DNA of 64,000 bases from Bacteroides nordii WAL 11050 = JCM 12987 (GCA_000613465.1 BAJA01000020.1:29755-93754), one strand, 5' to 3'. Shown: positions 52,530 through 62,373, numbered from the stretch's first letter. Numbers and translations: made by a program. The notes: generated by a model from the letters alone, not told the origin.

Positions 52530-53654
52530 TTATTTTATTGTTATTGTCTTATAAAAATCGTTCTTTACCTTATTTGCATCATAGATTACCATAGGCATAT
52601 CAACTTTAGGCATCCATACTCTACCCAATTCAACGGATGCAGAAACAGGCATAGCAGGAAAAATGTGTAGTTCCGTACAACCATGATGCGATTTGATTTT
52701 ATCAAAAGTATGTCGGACAATGCGGCGAAAGTCAGTTAGTAATCTTTCTGTTTTCAAGAAATCGTTATATGGTGTACTATTTATTGTGATTTCCCATATA
52801 CTTGTATTCTCACCTAATACTTTTTGTATTCTATCATGTGTTATTGTTGCACTCAAACTCAATATGAGAACAGGAACTTTCCTTTTTTCAATAGGCTCGT
52901 GAAGGATATATTCAATATCAGAAGGAATTGTTTGCCATTCCCAGGTAAAAGGTTCCCTATGCTTTTGATATACTTTTACATTATTCAAATCGTTTAATAG
53001 AACTCCAAATTTTATTAGCAACGGCTGTGGTGCAATGGCAAATATGGAATAGTGGTCTGTATTACCTTGCATCAGCCGATGTTTGATTTTTTGATTAAAC
53101 TGTAAAATAAGGTTAGCTTCCTCTGCTGTCCAATAAGTATCTGTATCATCTGTGAAAGGGGAATTTCTTAATCCCAACTCAATGGGATAATCATTTGCTG
53201 GATAATAATTGTATAATAAAGCCTCCCGAGCCAATTGATAAGATAAAGGAGAATTGTTTGCACCTATGTTTGCTCCATAAAGAATTATCTCACTAGACAT
53301 GTTAGAGGCAATATCTGTTATTCGTTTGATACGCTCCTCATGTTGTTGTTTCATAGCTAACAATCTTATCTCTGAATGCCCCTCTACATCTACTTTATCT
53401 ATCAAATTGTGATGTTCATTGCATAATAACATCAAATTGTTAATGTCATCACAGAGTAACCCTGAACGTTCAATGTCACCTCTTGGCCCATTAGGCTTAT
53501 CTGCAACTATATGGGCGATATAAGCACTATTATATTTCTTTTTAGTTAGGATATCCCTATGTAGGACTTTATTGCATCCTTTATATTCACATCTTCCGGC
53601 AGAGATTGCCCATAAAAGGTTTTGATTTTTTGTAGTAATACTTGTTACACTCAT
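52530..53654 (-). CDS. cap5: Cap5-type HNH-SAVED effector nuclease
   Basis: A 374-residue CBASS effector. The N-terminal 100 residues form an HNH nuclease: Cys22/Cys27 (CEYKGC), His48 (AHIVAD), Asn73 and LCNEHHNLID (Cys78, His82). The rest is a SAVED domain (LSATITHDRIQKVLGE, HIFPAMPVSASVELGRVW), which binds the cyclic nucleotide and switches on DNA cleavage. First gene of the minus-strand operon. The residue set appears complete. Confidence 0.9.
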   Translation of the reverse strand: MSVTSITTKNQNLLWAISAGRCEYKGCNKVLHRDILTKKKYNSAYIAHIVADKPNGPRGDIERSGLLCDDINNLMLLCNEHHNLIDKVDVEGHSEIRLLAMKQQHEERIKRITDIASNMSSEIILYGANIGANNSPLSYQLAREALLYNYYPANDYPIELGLRNSPFTDDTDTYWTAEEANLILQFNQKIKHRLMQGNTDHYSIFAIAPQPLLIKFGVLLNDLNNVKVYQKHREPFTWEWQTIPSDIEYILHEPIEKRKVPVLILSLSATITHDRIQKVLGENTSIWEITINSTPYNDFLKTERLLTDFRRIVRHTFDKIKSHHGCTELHIFPAMPVSASVELGRVWMPKVDMPMVIYDANKVKNDFYKTITIK

Positions 53655-53855
53655 TCTATTATAGTTTTATTGATATTCATTTATAGAGACAGAGATATGT
53701 ATGTTCTCACATCAATACTGCCAATTGTTAAAAGTTCAACAGCTTTTGAGAAATCTCCTCTTCTATACTAACATATGCTAAGCTTTTTGTTAAATTTGCC
53801 ATTGAGTGGCGTTTTTTGTTTTTTAGATAGCATATTAAATTAGAAAAAGTGAATA
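53655..53855. promoter_or_regulatory. Divergent control region of the CBASS and sigma/ImmA operons
   Basis: A 201-base AT-rich gap between two divergent operons. A plus-strand TAAATTTG (-7 type) is at 53791-53798. No clear minus-strand TAnnTTTG was found for the CBASS side, in line with it needing a different sigma factor. Confidence 0.5.
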
Positions 53856-54374
53856 ATGACAATTGAAGAGGCAATTTTATCCCATGATATGGAAGACATT
53901 GTAAATAGAATGATTCTATATGCAAAAGAGAAAATAAGATTGATGGATGTCAAAGTCTTGGAGGGAAAGGAACCCTTTGACTTTGTACAAGATGTTATTT
54001 GTAAGTCTCTCGAAGGGAAACGAAATTGGGATGAATCCAAGTGTAGTTTTGTAGAATATCTATTCGGTTGCTTAAGAAGTGAAATAAGTAATTACTTCTC
54101 TTCTAAACAGGTATATTGCCGTGATATCCCAGATAATCTATCTGAAAGCAATGAGAATATTGACGAGGAAATTTTAGAAATTACAAGGGTTCTAAAACAG
54201 GAAGGTGCTGATGATGACGAAATCTTTTTATTTTCATGTTGGGTTGATGGGATTTATAAACCTGCTATTATTTCAGATGATTTAGGTATTGACGTTAAAT
54301 CGATATTCAATATCACGAAAAAATTAAGAAGACGATTATTAAAAATTCAATCAAAAGTAAGACAATTCATATGA
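53856..54374 (+). CDS. Sigma-70-like regulatory protein
   Basis: 172 residues with a region-2-like part (PFDFVQDVICKSLEGKRNW, VEYLFGCLRSEISNYF) and a C-terminal region-4-like HTH (KPAIISDDLGIDVKSIF, KKLRRRLLKIQ). The stop TGA overlaps the next ATG (ATGA), so translation is coupled. It is divergent from the CBASS operon. It may direct RNA polymerase to the CBASS promoter, but the match to sigma factors is by pattern only. Confidence 0.7.
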   Translation: MTIEEAILSHDMEDIVNRMILYAKEKIRLMDVKVLEGKEPFDFVQDVICKSLEGKRNWDESKCSFVEYLFGCLRSEISNYFSSKQVYCRDIPDNLSESNENIDEEILEITRVLKQEGADDDEIFLFSCWVDGIYKPAIISDDLGIDVKSIFNITKKLRRRLLKIQSKVRQFI

Positions 54375-54766
54375 ATAAGACTGTAAATAAGAAGATAGAA
54401 GACGCTTTGCTAGATTTTTATTTAGAAGCTGACAAGAATATAATTGAAGAGATTATACAAGAGGATATTAATGATATAGAGGAGTATAAAAAGAAAAGAA
54501 ATAAACTCCTATTTATGATTAAAGCAAAAGCCAAGAAACAGGCTAATGATGCATTAATAGAAAAAGTTTTAAATTACTTCGAAGATGCTATCCAGAAAAA
54601 TACCGCAAAGCCGATCGCATACCTCAAACAATTGATGTCTGAAAATCAGTCTTTTGCTTTGTATCACAATTTTGAAAAACTTTCCAAAGAGGATATTTTA
54701 GCAATTATTAAAGATAAGAATTTAATCGACATTATAGAACAAATAGAAAAACATGAAGCAGAATAA
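54371..54766 (+). CDS. Helical protein between sigma-like and protease genes
   Basis: A 131-residue acidic/basic helical protein (KKIEDALLDFYLEADKNIIE, KKKRNKLLFMIKAKAKKQAN). It overlaps both neighbours and so belongs to one operon. By position it could be the anti-sigma factor cut by the ImmA/IrrE protease. It has no recognised domain. Confidence 0.6.
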   Translation: MNKTVNKKIEDALLDFYLEADKNIIEEIIQEDINDIEEYKKKRNKLLFMIKAKAKKQANDALIEKVLNYFEDAIQKNTAKPIAYLKQLMSENQSFALYHNFEKLSKEDILAIIKDKNLIDIIEQIEKHEAE

Positions 54767-55553
54767 TAATCCACAAAATAAGGCTCAAGAATTATTGGAT
54801 AAGTTTGGGCTAGATGATATTATAGATATTCCAATGTCTGACTTTGTATCTGGTATTGATCTTATTTATATGGAAGAGCCTCTCAAAAATTGCGATGGGA
54901 AAATTATTTTTGGTGATAAAAAGACGATTATTAAGGTTGACTCTCAAATTGAATTTGAGCAAAGGAAACGATTTGTTGCTGCTCATGAGATTGGTCATGC
55001 TGTTATGCATCACAATATGTCTCTTTCTGATGATATTTTCTCCAATTTTAATTTGTTTAAAAATGTTGAAAAGCAATTAAGAAGTGGGCAGCAGGAAGTG
55101 GAGGCGAATTTATTTGCTAGTGAATTATTAATGCCAACCAGACTATTCAAAAAGGAAGCTAAAGGAAAGTTTTCTCCTTTATTGATAAAACAGCTTTCAG
55201 AAAAATTTAATTGTAGTTTAACCGCTGTTTCTTTTAAATATATGGAGATGAACTTACATCCAATCTGTCTTATTTTAACAGAAAGAGGACGAGTAAAGTA
55301 TTGGAAGAAATCAGAGGATTTACATGTTTTTGTAAAAGAGTGTACAAAACTTGCACCTCCGAGCGATTCTGTCGCAATGGAATATCTACAACAGAATTAT
55401 AAGTTTATCTATAATTTTGAAGAAAAAGCTCAACCAATAAATAAGTCAATATGGTTTGAACTAAAACCCTATGATGAAGATTCTGATTTTTATGAATATT
55501 GTATTCCAACAAAAAGTCATCAAACTATTTTGAGTATTATTTGGGAAGATTAA
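54753..55553 (+). CDS. ImmA/IrrE-family metallopeptidase
   Basis: 266 residues with the zinc motif HEIGH (His78, Glu79, His82) and the third-ligand segment EVEANLFASELLMP (Glu117), typical of ImmA/IrrE. These proteases cut repressors or anti-sigma factors. In other CBASS systems an ImmA-like protease (CapP) cleaves a repressor (CapH) after DNA damage. Here the partner would be the sigma-like or the middle protein. Confidence 0.85.
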   Translation: MKQNNNPQNKAQELLDKFGLDDIIDIPMSDFVSGIDLIYMEEPLKNCDGKIIFGDKKTIIKVDSQIEFEQRKRFVAAHEIGHAVMHHNMSLSDDIFSNFNLFKNVEKQLRSGQQEVEANLFASELLMPTRLFKKEAKGKFSPLLIKQLSEKFNCSLTAVSFKYMEMNLHPICLILTERGRVKYWKKSEDLHVFVKECTKLAPPSDSVAMEYLQQNYKFIYNFEEKAQPINKSIWFELKPYDEDSDFYEYCIPTKSHQTILSIIWED

Positions 55554-55570
55554 AGTCATACTTGCATGAT

Positions 55571-55621
55571 ATAAGAGCGTAGATAGGCTGGAGTGTAGAA
55601 TGCCTTTCTATGCTCTTTTGG
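55571..55621. terminator. Terminator between the ImmA operon and traG
   Basis: AAGAGCGTAGATAGG pairs imperfectly with CCTTTCTATGCTCTT and is followed by T residues. It is related to the hairpin at 49591-49630, so the island is bordered by two relatives. Confidence 0.7.
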
Positions 55622-55641
55622 GTTGAAATAAACTGTTAATA

Positions 55642-57654
55642 CTAATTTTCCTCCCCTCCCAACAAATGTTTGAGTTCCGGGTCATTCTCAATACGGATTA
55701 ACTCGTTCTCTACCAGTTCGACAATATCCTGCTTGATTTGCCGGTAGTTAGCTTGTATCTGTTGTTCCATTGTATCATTGCCATTCTCGTCTAAAAAGCT
55801 GCTGATTTCTGGTATGGGCTGGTAGGCCGCCGTTTCTTTCTGTACAGCTTCATTGTCAACAACTATCTGCGCATGGAAAATTTTCTGTTCTATTGTCTCT
55901 CCGAAGTTGTCTGCTACGGCACCGACAAACATACCTTGCGATAACGTACTGATTTTGCTGGCAGGTATCAGACTGTCCAGTTGCGTGCTGATGGAAGTTG
56001 ATGTATCATTGCGATTGATGCTCATAGATTCCCGCTTTTGAAGAATTTTCCCGAACCTTTCCGACAGTGTTTTGGCGGTTTCACCTACCACCTGGCCGCT
56101 GAAAACATTACCAACAGTTGACATGATTACGGCGGCCTCTTTATCTCCGTAATCGCGCTTTAACTGGCTGAAGTCCTGAAAGCCCAACACAACCGCCACT
56201 TTATTACTTCGTGCCGTGGCAATCAGATTATCCAAACCTTTAAAGAAAATTGTGGGTAACTCATCGATAATCACACAGCTTTTAAGCTGTTTCTTCTTAT
56301 TTATCAGTTTAACGATTCTCGAATTATAGAGTCCCAACGCTGCCCCATAGATGGAAATTCTATCGGGATTGTTGCCCACACATAACACTTTCGGTTCCTT
56401 CGGATTGTTAATATCCAGCGTAAAGTCACTGCCGGACATGACCCAGTAGAGTTGGGGACTTATCAGCCTGGACAACGGGATCTTGGCAGATGCAATCTGG
56501 CCCATCAGCTGCTCGGCAGCTCCCCCTTTCCATGCATCGACAAAAGGTGAAAGGTAGTTCTCCAAATCAGGATAGCTTGTCAGAATGGTGAATACGTCTT
56601 CATACCTTTTATTAAGCAATTCAATGGCATGTGGGAACGTGCAATACTTGCCGTTTTCATACAATTTCAAAAACCATATAATGGCAGTGAACAGGACGAT
56701 TGGAGATTCCACAAAGAAGTCTCCCTGCTTCTGTACCCAGCTTTTATTGAGATTAAGCATGATTGTGTAACTCGATTCGTAAGCATCGGAAATATCCGTC
56801 ATCAGTTCCGGTGCCAACGGGTTACAACGGTGGCTTTTTCTCGGATTATCAAAGTTTATTACATAAAATTTAGGCGGTACCTTGTAACGGTGCCGATACT
56901 TAATCAGATGGTTATAGGCGATAATGGATAAATCATCAAACTTGAAGTCATATATGTAAAGTGCATAGGCTTTCTCGATAGTCTGTTTAATGAATTGATT
57001 GACAATCGCATAGGATTTCCCGCTGCCGGGAGTTCCAAGTATCATTGTCGCACGAAAAATATTTACTAAGTTAATGAACCCATTATACATTTTTCCCTTA
57101 AACCAGAATTTCGTGCGCAGGTTAACGGAATATTCATTTTCCATTAATTTGGTCTCTTGCAAAAAAGATTCGTTTTCCGTATTGAAAACGTCTTCAAGCA
57201 GATTGTTTTTGAGCAAACGGCTTATCCATAAACCGGACGCCAGCAGACAGAAAAAACCTCCGGTCAACGTCGTGGTATAAAGCACGGCACAGACACCGGA
57301 TGAAGCATTGACGGACAGTAGCCACCAGTTGAAGAAAAACAACAGGGTGCCTGATATGGCCGCAATGATAATCCGCCTTCATGTGATTTCATGTTTCTTC
57401 ACTCCTTTGTTGCCCATGCAGGACAGACCGAGGAAAAGGACACAAAACAGCTTTGTGTAAAGCAAGGATGAAAACAGTCCGGTGGTACGTTGGAAATTGG
57501 ATAGTATCTTATTTACTATATCGAGTGTTCAGCCCATTTCGTAAAGCCAGCCGTAACAAAACCAATAAATGTGTATCGCCAAAAATAAAAAACTGATGGC
57601 CCGCATAAAATCCGTGACTTTGGCAAGACCTCTTAAATCATCTTCATTCTGCAT
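55642..57654 (-). CDS. traG: TraG/VirD4-type coupling protein with two in-frame TGA codons
   Basis: A coupling ATPase of about 670 residues that brings the relaxase-DNA complex to the mating channel. From ATG 57652-57654 (MQNEDDLRGLAKV) several N-terminal membrane helices follow, with TGA at 57529-57531 (YEMG-TGA-TLDIV) and at 57379-57381 (KHEIT-TGA-RRIII). I expect Trp at both. Walker A is LGTPGSGKSYA, Walker B VIIDELPTIF. Eight or more other Trp residues are TGG. The stop is TAG. A decayed copy of its 3' third is at 48763-49433. Confidence 0.85.
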
Positions 57655-57702
57655 AATTGTAACTATTAAAATTAAACTTCTTGTTCTATACCTTATTATA
57701 TA

Positions 57703-59028
57703 TTATAGCTTGCGCCTGCGCTTCTTCTTTTTCTTGCGCCCATAGCGGAAGGCCGGATCAATGTACTCGTGCGTATGGTCATCTTCCATAAGCACGGAGA
57801 AAATGTCAACGGCACCGAGTGCGGATGTATCAATCAAGCTGCCGGAAGATTCATTCTGATGATGACTTTGATTTTCCGGCTGCCGGTATTCTGCCTCTTC
57901 CTGCTTTTCTTCCGCTTCAGTGTCCCTTTCCTGCCGGGACGCTTCCTGCTCCGGCACCGGTATCAACCTTTTCCGGTCTGCATCCGGGTTGTTGAACAGT
58001 TCGTTGAACACATTGGCCGTAAAGGGCTTGCCCAGACGTGAACCGTTAAATACCGTCCGGCCCGCATGGTCTATAAAGGTAATGCCATAAAGACGCCCAT
58101 CGGGATTGATACGGTAAATGACTTCTATATCCGCCTCTTTCAGCCTGCGTGCAAAGTCCTCTTTCGTGCTTATGCCCTGCATGGCTTTGACGACTTCCTT
58201 GCGTATCCTTTCGGCGAGATTATCTCTCTTTACCTTTTCAACGGATGCGGCAAATTTCTTTTGCAGTGCTTCATAACCGAATGCCTTACCGAATTTACTG
58301 GACTTGAAAGGTGTACCTGCCTGCTGACCGTTGTCATCCAGCGCTCCATACATGATGCCGTGGTATTCTTTCCCGTTCACACTTCCCCGGACTTCATAAA
58401 CCGTCACGTTGTACAGTTCCAGCAGGGTGTTGTATTCGGCAAGGGAATGAAAATTGTAACATTCCAACAAGGTGCGAGCCGTATGCTTCACCTGCGCTTT
58501 CACGCCACCTTTCGGATAATCCACTTTTTGCAAGGCCAACAGTTCTCGCTCGCCGTGTTCTCCGAGTATGGGATGAAGTCCGTATTTCATTTCCATTTCA
58601 CGACAGATATTCTGTGCCCGAATAGCTTCCCGGTTGTGGTCTATCTTTTCACCCTGCTCGTTGATACGTACCGATACGATGTGCATGTGCTTGCGGTTTA
58701 TGTCTTCGTGCAGCCAGACAATATAAGGCTGGTTCCCGTAACCGAACTTTTCCATGAACTCCTGCGCCAATACGGTCATCTGTTCCTCCGAGAGAATGTC
58801 TTTCGGGGAAGGATTCAATGAGATATGAATAACCGGTTTCCTGACGTGCGAGTTCAGTGCGATGTAAGGTTCAAAAGCCTGTACGCAGTTTTCTATCGGA
58901 ACATTGCCTGAAGTGTCCGCTGCAATTCTGGGGTGTCACAATACCTTCGCCGTACCGTCGTCCACCTTTATTTTATTATAGGCTATCACTCCGTAAAATG
59001 AACTGCCTGATGTAACATTCGGCACCAT
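57703..59028 (-). CDS. mobB: Relaxase MobB with one in-frame TGA codon
   Basis: A relaxase that nicks oriT for conjugation, about 441 residues. Start ATG 59026-59028 (MVPNVTSGSSFYGVIAYNK). TGA at 58936-58938 (AKVL-TGA-HPRI). The histidine signature is VWLHEDINRKHMHIV, with the N-terminal catalytic region HVRKPVIHISLNPS. The basic C-terminus (KKKKKRRRKL) ends in TAA. It follows mobA by 4 bases. It is the mobilisation operon's second gene. Confidence 0.85.
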
Positions 59029-59032
59029 GACA

Positions 59033-59467
59033 TTATTCCTTTTTAGTAAGATGCTCCTTTTCGTACCGCTTTGTCAGTTCGATTATCTGTTTGCACAGTT
59101 CCTCCAACTTACGTGTTTCCTCCGCCAGTTTATAAAGGAAGGCAAGCGATTTCTTCTCCCCGTAAATGGTATGGATGGTCTTTACACATTGATTGTAGTT
59201 GTTCCCGATACGGCGGAACTGCTGATAGAAAGCGGTTAGCTGTGCATAATATTCCTGCGCTTCCTTATCAATCTTTACGACCTTGAACTCTCAACCGAAG
59301 ATACGGGCGAAGATAAATTCGGCCTTGTTCTTCATGCCGGACTGCTCGAACATGGAGATAAACTTTTCGTCTTCCTCGTCATTGAGACAGAGATAATAGC
59401 GGTGCGTGCGCGGGTCTGCCAGCACCTTGCGCCCTGCGGCGTTACGGATTCTTGTTTCATCTTTCAT
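59033..59467 (-). CDS. mobA: MobA-like mobilisation protein with one in-frame TGA codon
   Basis: A 144-residue protein from ATG 59467 (MKDETRIRNAAGRKVL) to TAA at 59033. The N-terminal part resembles a ribbon-helix-helix DNA-binding protein (KFISMFEQSGMKNKAEFI); the C-terminal part is helical (LEELCKQIIELTKRYE). TGA at 59291-59293 lies after ARIFG and before EFKVVKID. Trp fits, but I am less sure of the residue here than elsewhere. It is the first gene of the mob operon, behind a hairpin-rich leader. Confidence 0.8.
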
Positions 59468-59481
59468 AACATGAAAATTTT

Positions 59482-59661
59482 AAAAGGTTCGACTTGGGAG
59501 AACCTTTGCCCCCGAAACACCTTTCGGGCGAGACTTTCAGCGGTTGGAAATATTTTCAACCGCTGAAAGTACACCTCGCTATATGCTGACGCATATTAAA
59601 ATCCGGCTGGGCCGGATTAAAGGTCTGAAGGATTTGTTTTACGTTCTCTTACCGAGAACGG
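59482..59661 (-). other. Array of six small hairpins upstream of mobA (oriT candidate)
   Basis: Six perfect inverted repeats follow one another: AAAGGTTC/GAACCTTT (59482-59506), CCCGAAA/TTTCGGG (59511-59528), CTTTCAGCGGTTG/CAACCGCTGAAAG (59534-59569), ATATGC/GCATAT (59581-59596), AATCCGGC/GCCGGATT (about 59600-59618), CGTTCTC/GAGAACG (59643-59661). They lie between the mob operon and the transfer operon, the usual position of oriT. They may instead be a structured mRNA leader. Confidence 0.65.
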
Positions 59662-59769
59662 GCTCCGCTCTCCCGGCGACAAAGGTAGATAGTTTTTTCT
59701 GTCCGTGCATCATGCGTATCACGCCAACACCCGCCAATGAATGACTTTGGAGCCGGGGGTACTTCATGG

Positions 59770-60150
59770 ATGCTCTTTTTGAGGTTTATTTGTAGCCGGA
59801 TAGCTATTTGAACGGATAAACAGATATGCAATCAGGCAGATATTCAAACAGGCATTTATCCGGATATATAGCTATACATATATATAAATGTGTAGACGGA
59901 TAAACAGCAATTCGGATAAATGGCTATGCAATCGGATATGTGAATAGTTATCCGAATATGTACATAGCTATATAGCTACATAGCCGAATAGACAGATAGC
60001 TGAATAGCTACATAATTAAATAGCCATGTAATAGAGTAGCCATATAAGTAGATAGCCGGATAGCCAAGTAGCCGCATAATTAAATAACTATATAGCTAAC
60101 CGGACAAACAGATAACAGAATGAGTAACCGGACAGATAGCCCCAAAGACA
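59770..60150. repeat. AT-rich iterated array of GATAGCT / ATAGCC / CGGATA motifs
   Basis: About 380 bases made almost wholly of degenerate units such as ATAGCTA, ATAGCC and GGATA(A/G), about every 10-20 bases, with no gene. It lies just before traA, a ParA-like gene, and may be a binding array for it, a partition or transfer site, or a promoter-proximal control region. Confidence 0.65.
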
Positions 60151-60205
60151 GACGGCTGTTCATCCGGCTGTCTATAAATCAATTTATTCACTTAAATCAG
60201 TAACA

Positions 60206-60976
60206 ATGGAAAAGAGAAAGAAAACCGTGTTCGTTTCGTTCGCCTCCCAGAAGGGCGGCGTGGGTAAATCAACCTTTGCGATTTATGCGGCGTCGTGACT
60301 GCATTATGTGAAAGGTCTGAATGTGGCGATAGTGGATTGTGACTATCCGCAGCATTCAATCATCAAACAGAAAAAACGGGATATGGAAGTGGTAAAGACC
60401 ACACCCGTCTATCAGAATCTTCTGGTGGAACAGGCCGGGCGGTTGAAGAAGAAGGCTTACCCTGTTATCGGCAGTACCCCGGCGGATTGCATGACGGACT
60501 GAAGGGCGTTTGAGGAAAAGGCAGACGTGCATTATGATGTGGTGCTGTTCGACCTGCCCGGAACAATGGGCAGTGACGGGGTGATTGCCACAATCAGTGC
60601 ACTCGATTATCTGTTCGTACCGATAAAGGCAGACCGCCTTGTGCTGGAAAGCACGCTGAACTTTGCCACGACTGTCAATGACCGCCTGATAAGGACCGGC
60701 ATCTCCAATCTGAAAGCCTTGTGCATGTTCTGGAATATGGTGGACCGGAGGGAACGTACCGTCTTATATGACATTTACCAGCAAGGTTTCTCCCTCCTGG
60801 GACTGGACTGTCTCCAAACCCGTGTCCCCGTGCGCAGTAACTTCACCAAAGACCTCTCCACTACGGGCGGCCCGGTTTACCGGAGCACCCTGTTTGCACC
60901 GGATGCGGGCTTTACGAAGGAGTGCGGCTTTGATGCGCTTATGGATGAAATCATGCGGACAATCAAAATTGTATAG
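60206..60976 (+). CDS. traA: TraA (ParA-like ATPase) with two in-frame TGA codons
   Basis: A 256-residue ParA/MinD-type ATPase. Walker A is SQKGGVGKST, with VDCDYPQ and VLFDLPGTMGS as the later motifs. TGA occurs at 60296-60298 (AAS-TGA-LHYVKG) and 60500-60502 (CMTD-TGA-RAFEEK). The C-terminal half is full length (LVLESTLNFATTVNDRL) and stops in TAG. First gene of the transfer operon. Trp is the likely residue at the first site. Confidence 0.85.
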
Positions 60977-60978
60977 TC

Positions 60979-61407
60979 ATGGCAAAGAAAACGAGTGGAC
61001 AGAATCCGGTGGATGAAGCCTACCTGCGCAGCCTGATGGCGGGTAGCCCGCCGGAAAAGGTAACACCGTCCATTCCCCCCAAAGAGGAAACGGACAGGGA
61101 AACGGCTGAAAAGGCAAAGACGGAATCTGAAGCGGAAGAGACGCCGGAAAAGGCCGCATCCAAAACGTTGAAAGCCGCACAGACCGAATTTATGAGGAGA
61201 TTCCTCACCCCTTACAAATGCGAAGGCAGGCAGGGTGTCTATATAGACAAGGAACTGCACCGGAAAATATCGGTCATCGTCGGCATTGCCGGTAAACGGC
61301 AGTTGACGGTGGGCAATTACATTGACAATGTATTGCGGGAACATTTCGAGAAACATTCGGATGAGGTGAAGGCATACTGCCAGAAGAGTTACAACAAAAT
61401 CTTTTAA
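60979..61407 (+). CDS. DUF3408 (TraB-like) transfer protein
   Basis: A 142-residue protein with a disordered acidic N-terminus (rich in E, K, P) and a ribbon-helix-helix-like C-terminal domain (YKCEGRQGVYIDKELHRKIS, VGIAGKRQLTVGNYIDNVL). It is common after traA in Bacteroides elements. It starts 2 bases after traA's stop and ends in TAA. No TGA interruption is present. Confidence 0.8.
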   Translation: MAKKTSGQNPVDEAYLRSLMAGSPPEKVTPSIPPKEETDRETAEKAKTESEAEETPEKAASKTLKAAQTEFMRRFLTPYKCEGRQGVYIDKELHRKISVIVGIAGKRQLTVGNYIDNVLREHFEKHSDEVKAYCQKSYNKIF

Positions 61408-61410
61408 GCT

Positions 61411-62291
61411 ATGGATATGCGATTATGTTATGAAGCCGGAGCGGTTCTGTTCTGGCTGCTGTTCGCCTATCTGTTCATGGACAAGTTCCTGTTCAGGGGG
61501 CAGCTTGGCGAGATATGTTTCGGGAAGGCACGCCGCCGCATGGCGAAAGCCTGCGGGGTGCGGCAGGCTGGTTCGATCCGGTGAAGGAGGAACGGAAGAA
61601 GGGACGTGGACAGGCGAAAGGGAAAACGGGCAGGAAAGAGATTCCGGCAGTCGTGAAAAGGCAGGAGAAAGAGCTTCCACCTGTCAAGGCGGCGATGAAG
61701 CCCACAGAAAAGACTGCGGAGAGAAACAGTGAAAAAACGGTGGAAAAACAGTCGGAAACGGACAGCCTTGTCGTCACGAAAAGCTATGGGACACGCCAGC
61801 AGCCGCCAATGAACGCCACCGGTTCCGGGGCTATTGCAGGTAAGGAAAATGCCTCTACTTTTGCTGGCAGAAACGGGGACACGACACCGCCAAAGGCTGC
61901 ACAAGTGCCGCCGGAGCGCATCCCGGATCTGTTCCGGGACAAGCGTGTGGAAGAGTGGCGGGCTTCCCCGGACGGGAGTTCCGGCGGACATGAAGGCGAT
62001 GACGGACAGAGAGGAAACGGTGACGGAGTGGATACCGACGAGTTGAACGAGGAACTGGAAGACCTGAACTGTGTCCGCGAAGATTATTCGGACGGGGCAA
62101 CCGGCATAGGGCCGGAAGAGCTTGATTTAATCATCGACCTCTGCAACGGCAGGGAGATTCCGACAGACAGACGGTTGTCCCTTTTAAGGGCGATCCACCA
62201 TATCAGGGATACGCAGATTGAACGCTCGATACTGGAAAGTATCAATGGCAGCGACAGCCGTATCAGCAAATTTCTGGATGAAGCCGAGTAA
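61411..62291 (+). pseudogene. TraC/D-like transfer protein, frameshifted
   Basis: The frame from ATG 61411 encodes a membrane start (EAGAVLFWLLFAYLFMDKF) and continues to about 61560; a second frame (from about 61515) carries AAGWFDPVKEERKKGRGQ on to 62291. The two overlap by about 40 bases; one base change in the GC-rich overlap joins them. The C-terminus is acidic and helical (ELDLIIDLCNGREIPTD, LLRAIHHIRDTQIE). It fits a TraD-like protein of the conjugation apparatus; the exact role is unknown. Confidence 0.6.
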
Positions 62292-62343
62292 ATGGGCGGG
62301 GCTGCTCCGGACAGTGACTAACCGATTAAAAAAGGAGGTAACA

Positions 62344-62373
62344 ATGGCAAGAGGCTATTTCGATACGGGTTGA
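62344..62373 (+). CDS. Tiny ORF 1: MARGYFDTG then TGA
   Basis: ATG 62344 lies seven bases after AGGAGGT (62333-62339), an unusually strong ribosome-binding site. Nine codons encode MARGYFDTG, then TGA (62371-62373). Read-through would continue WCPYHCKKREPAG. It is one of five related units in this operon. Confidence 0.5.
   Translation: MARGYFDTG

Noticed and set aside
59770..60150. CRISPR array
   Set aside because: Units are too short, degenerate and unevenly spaced, with no spacer-repeat alternation and no cas genes.
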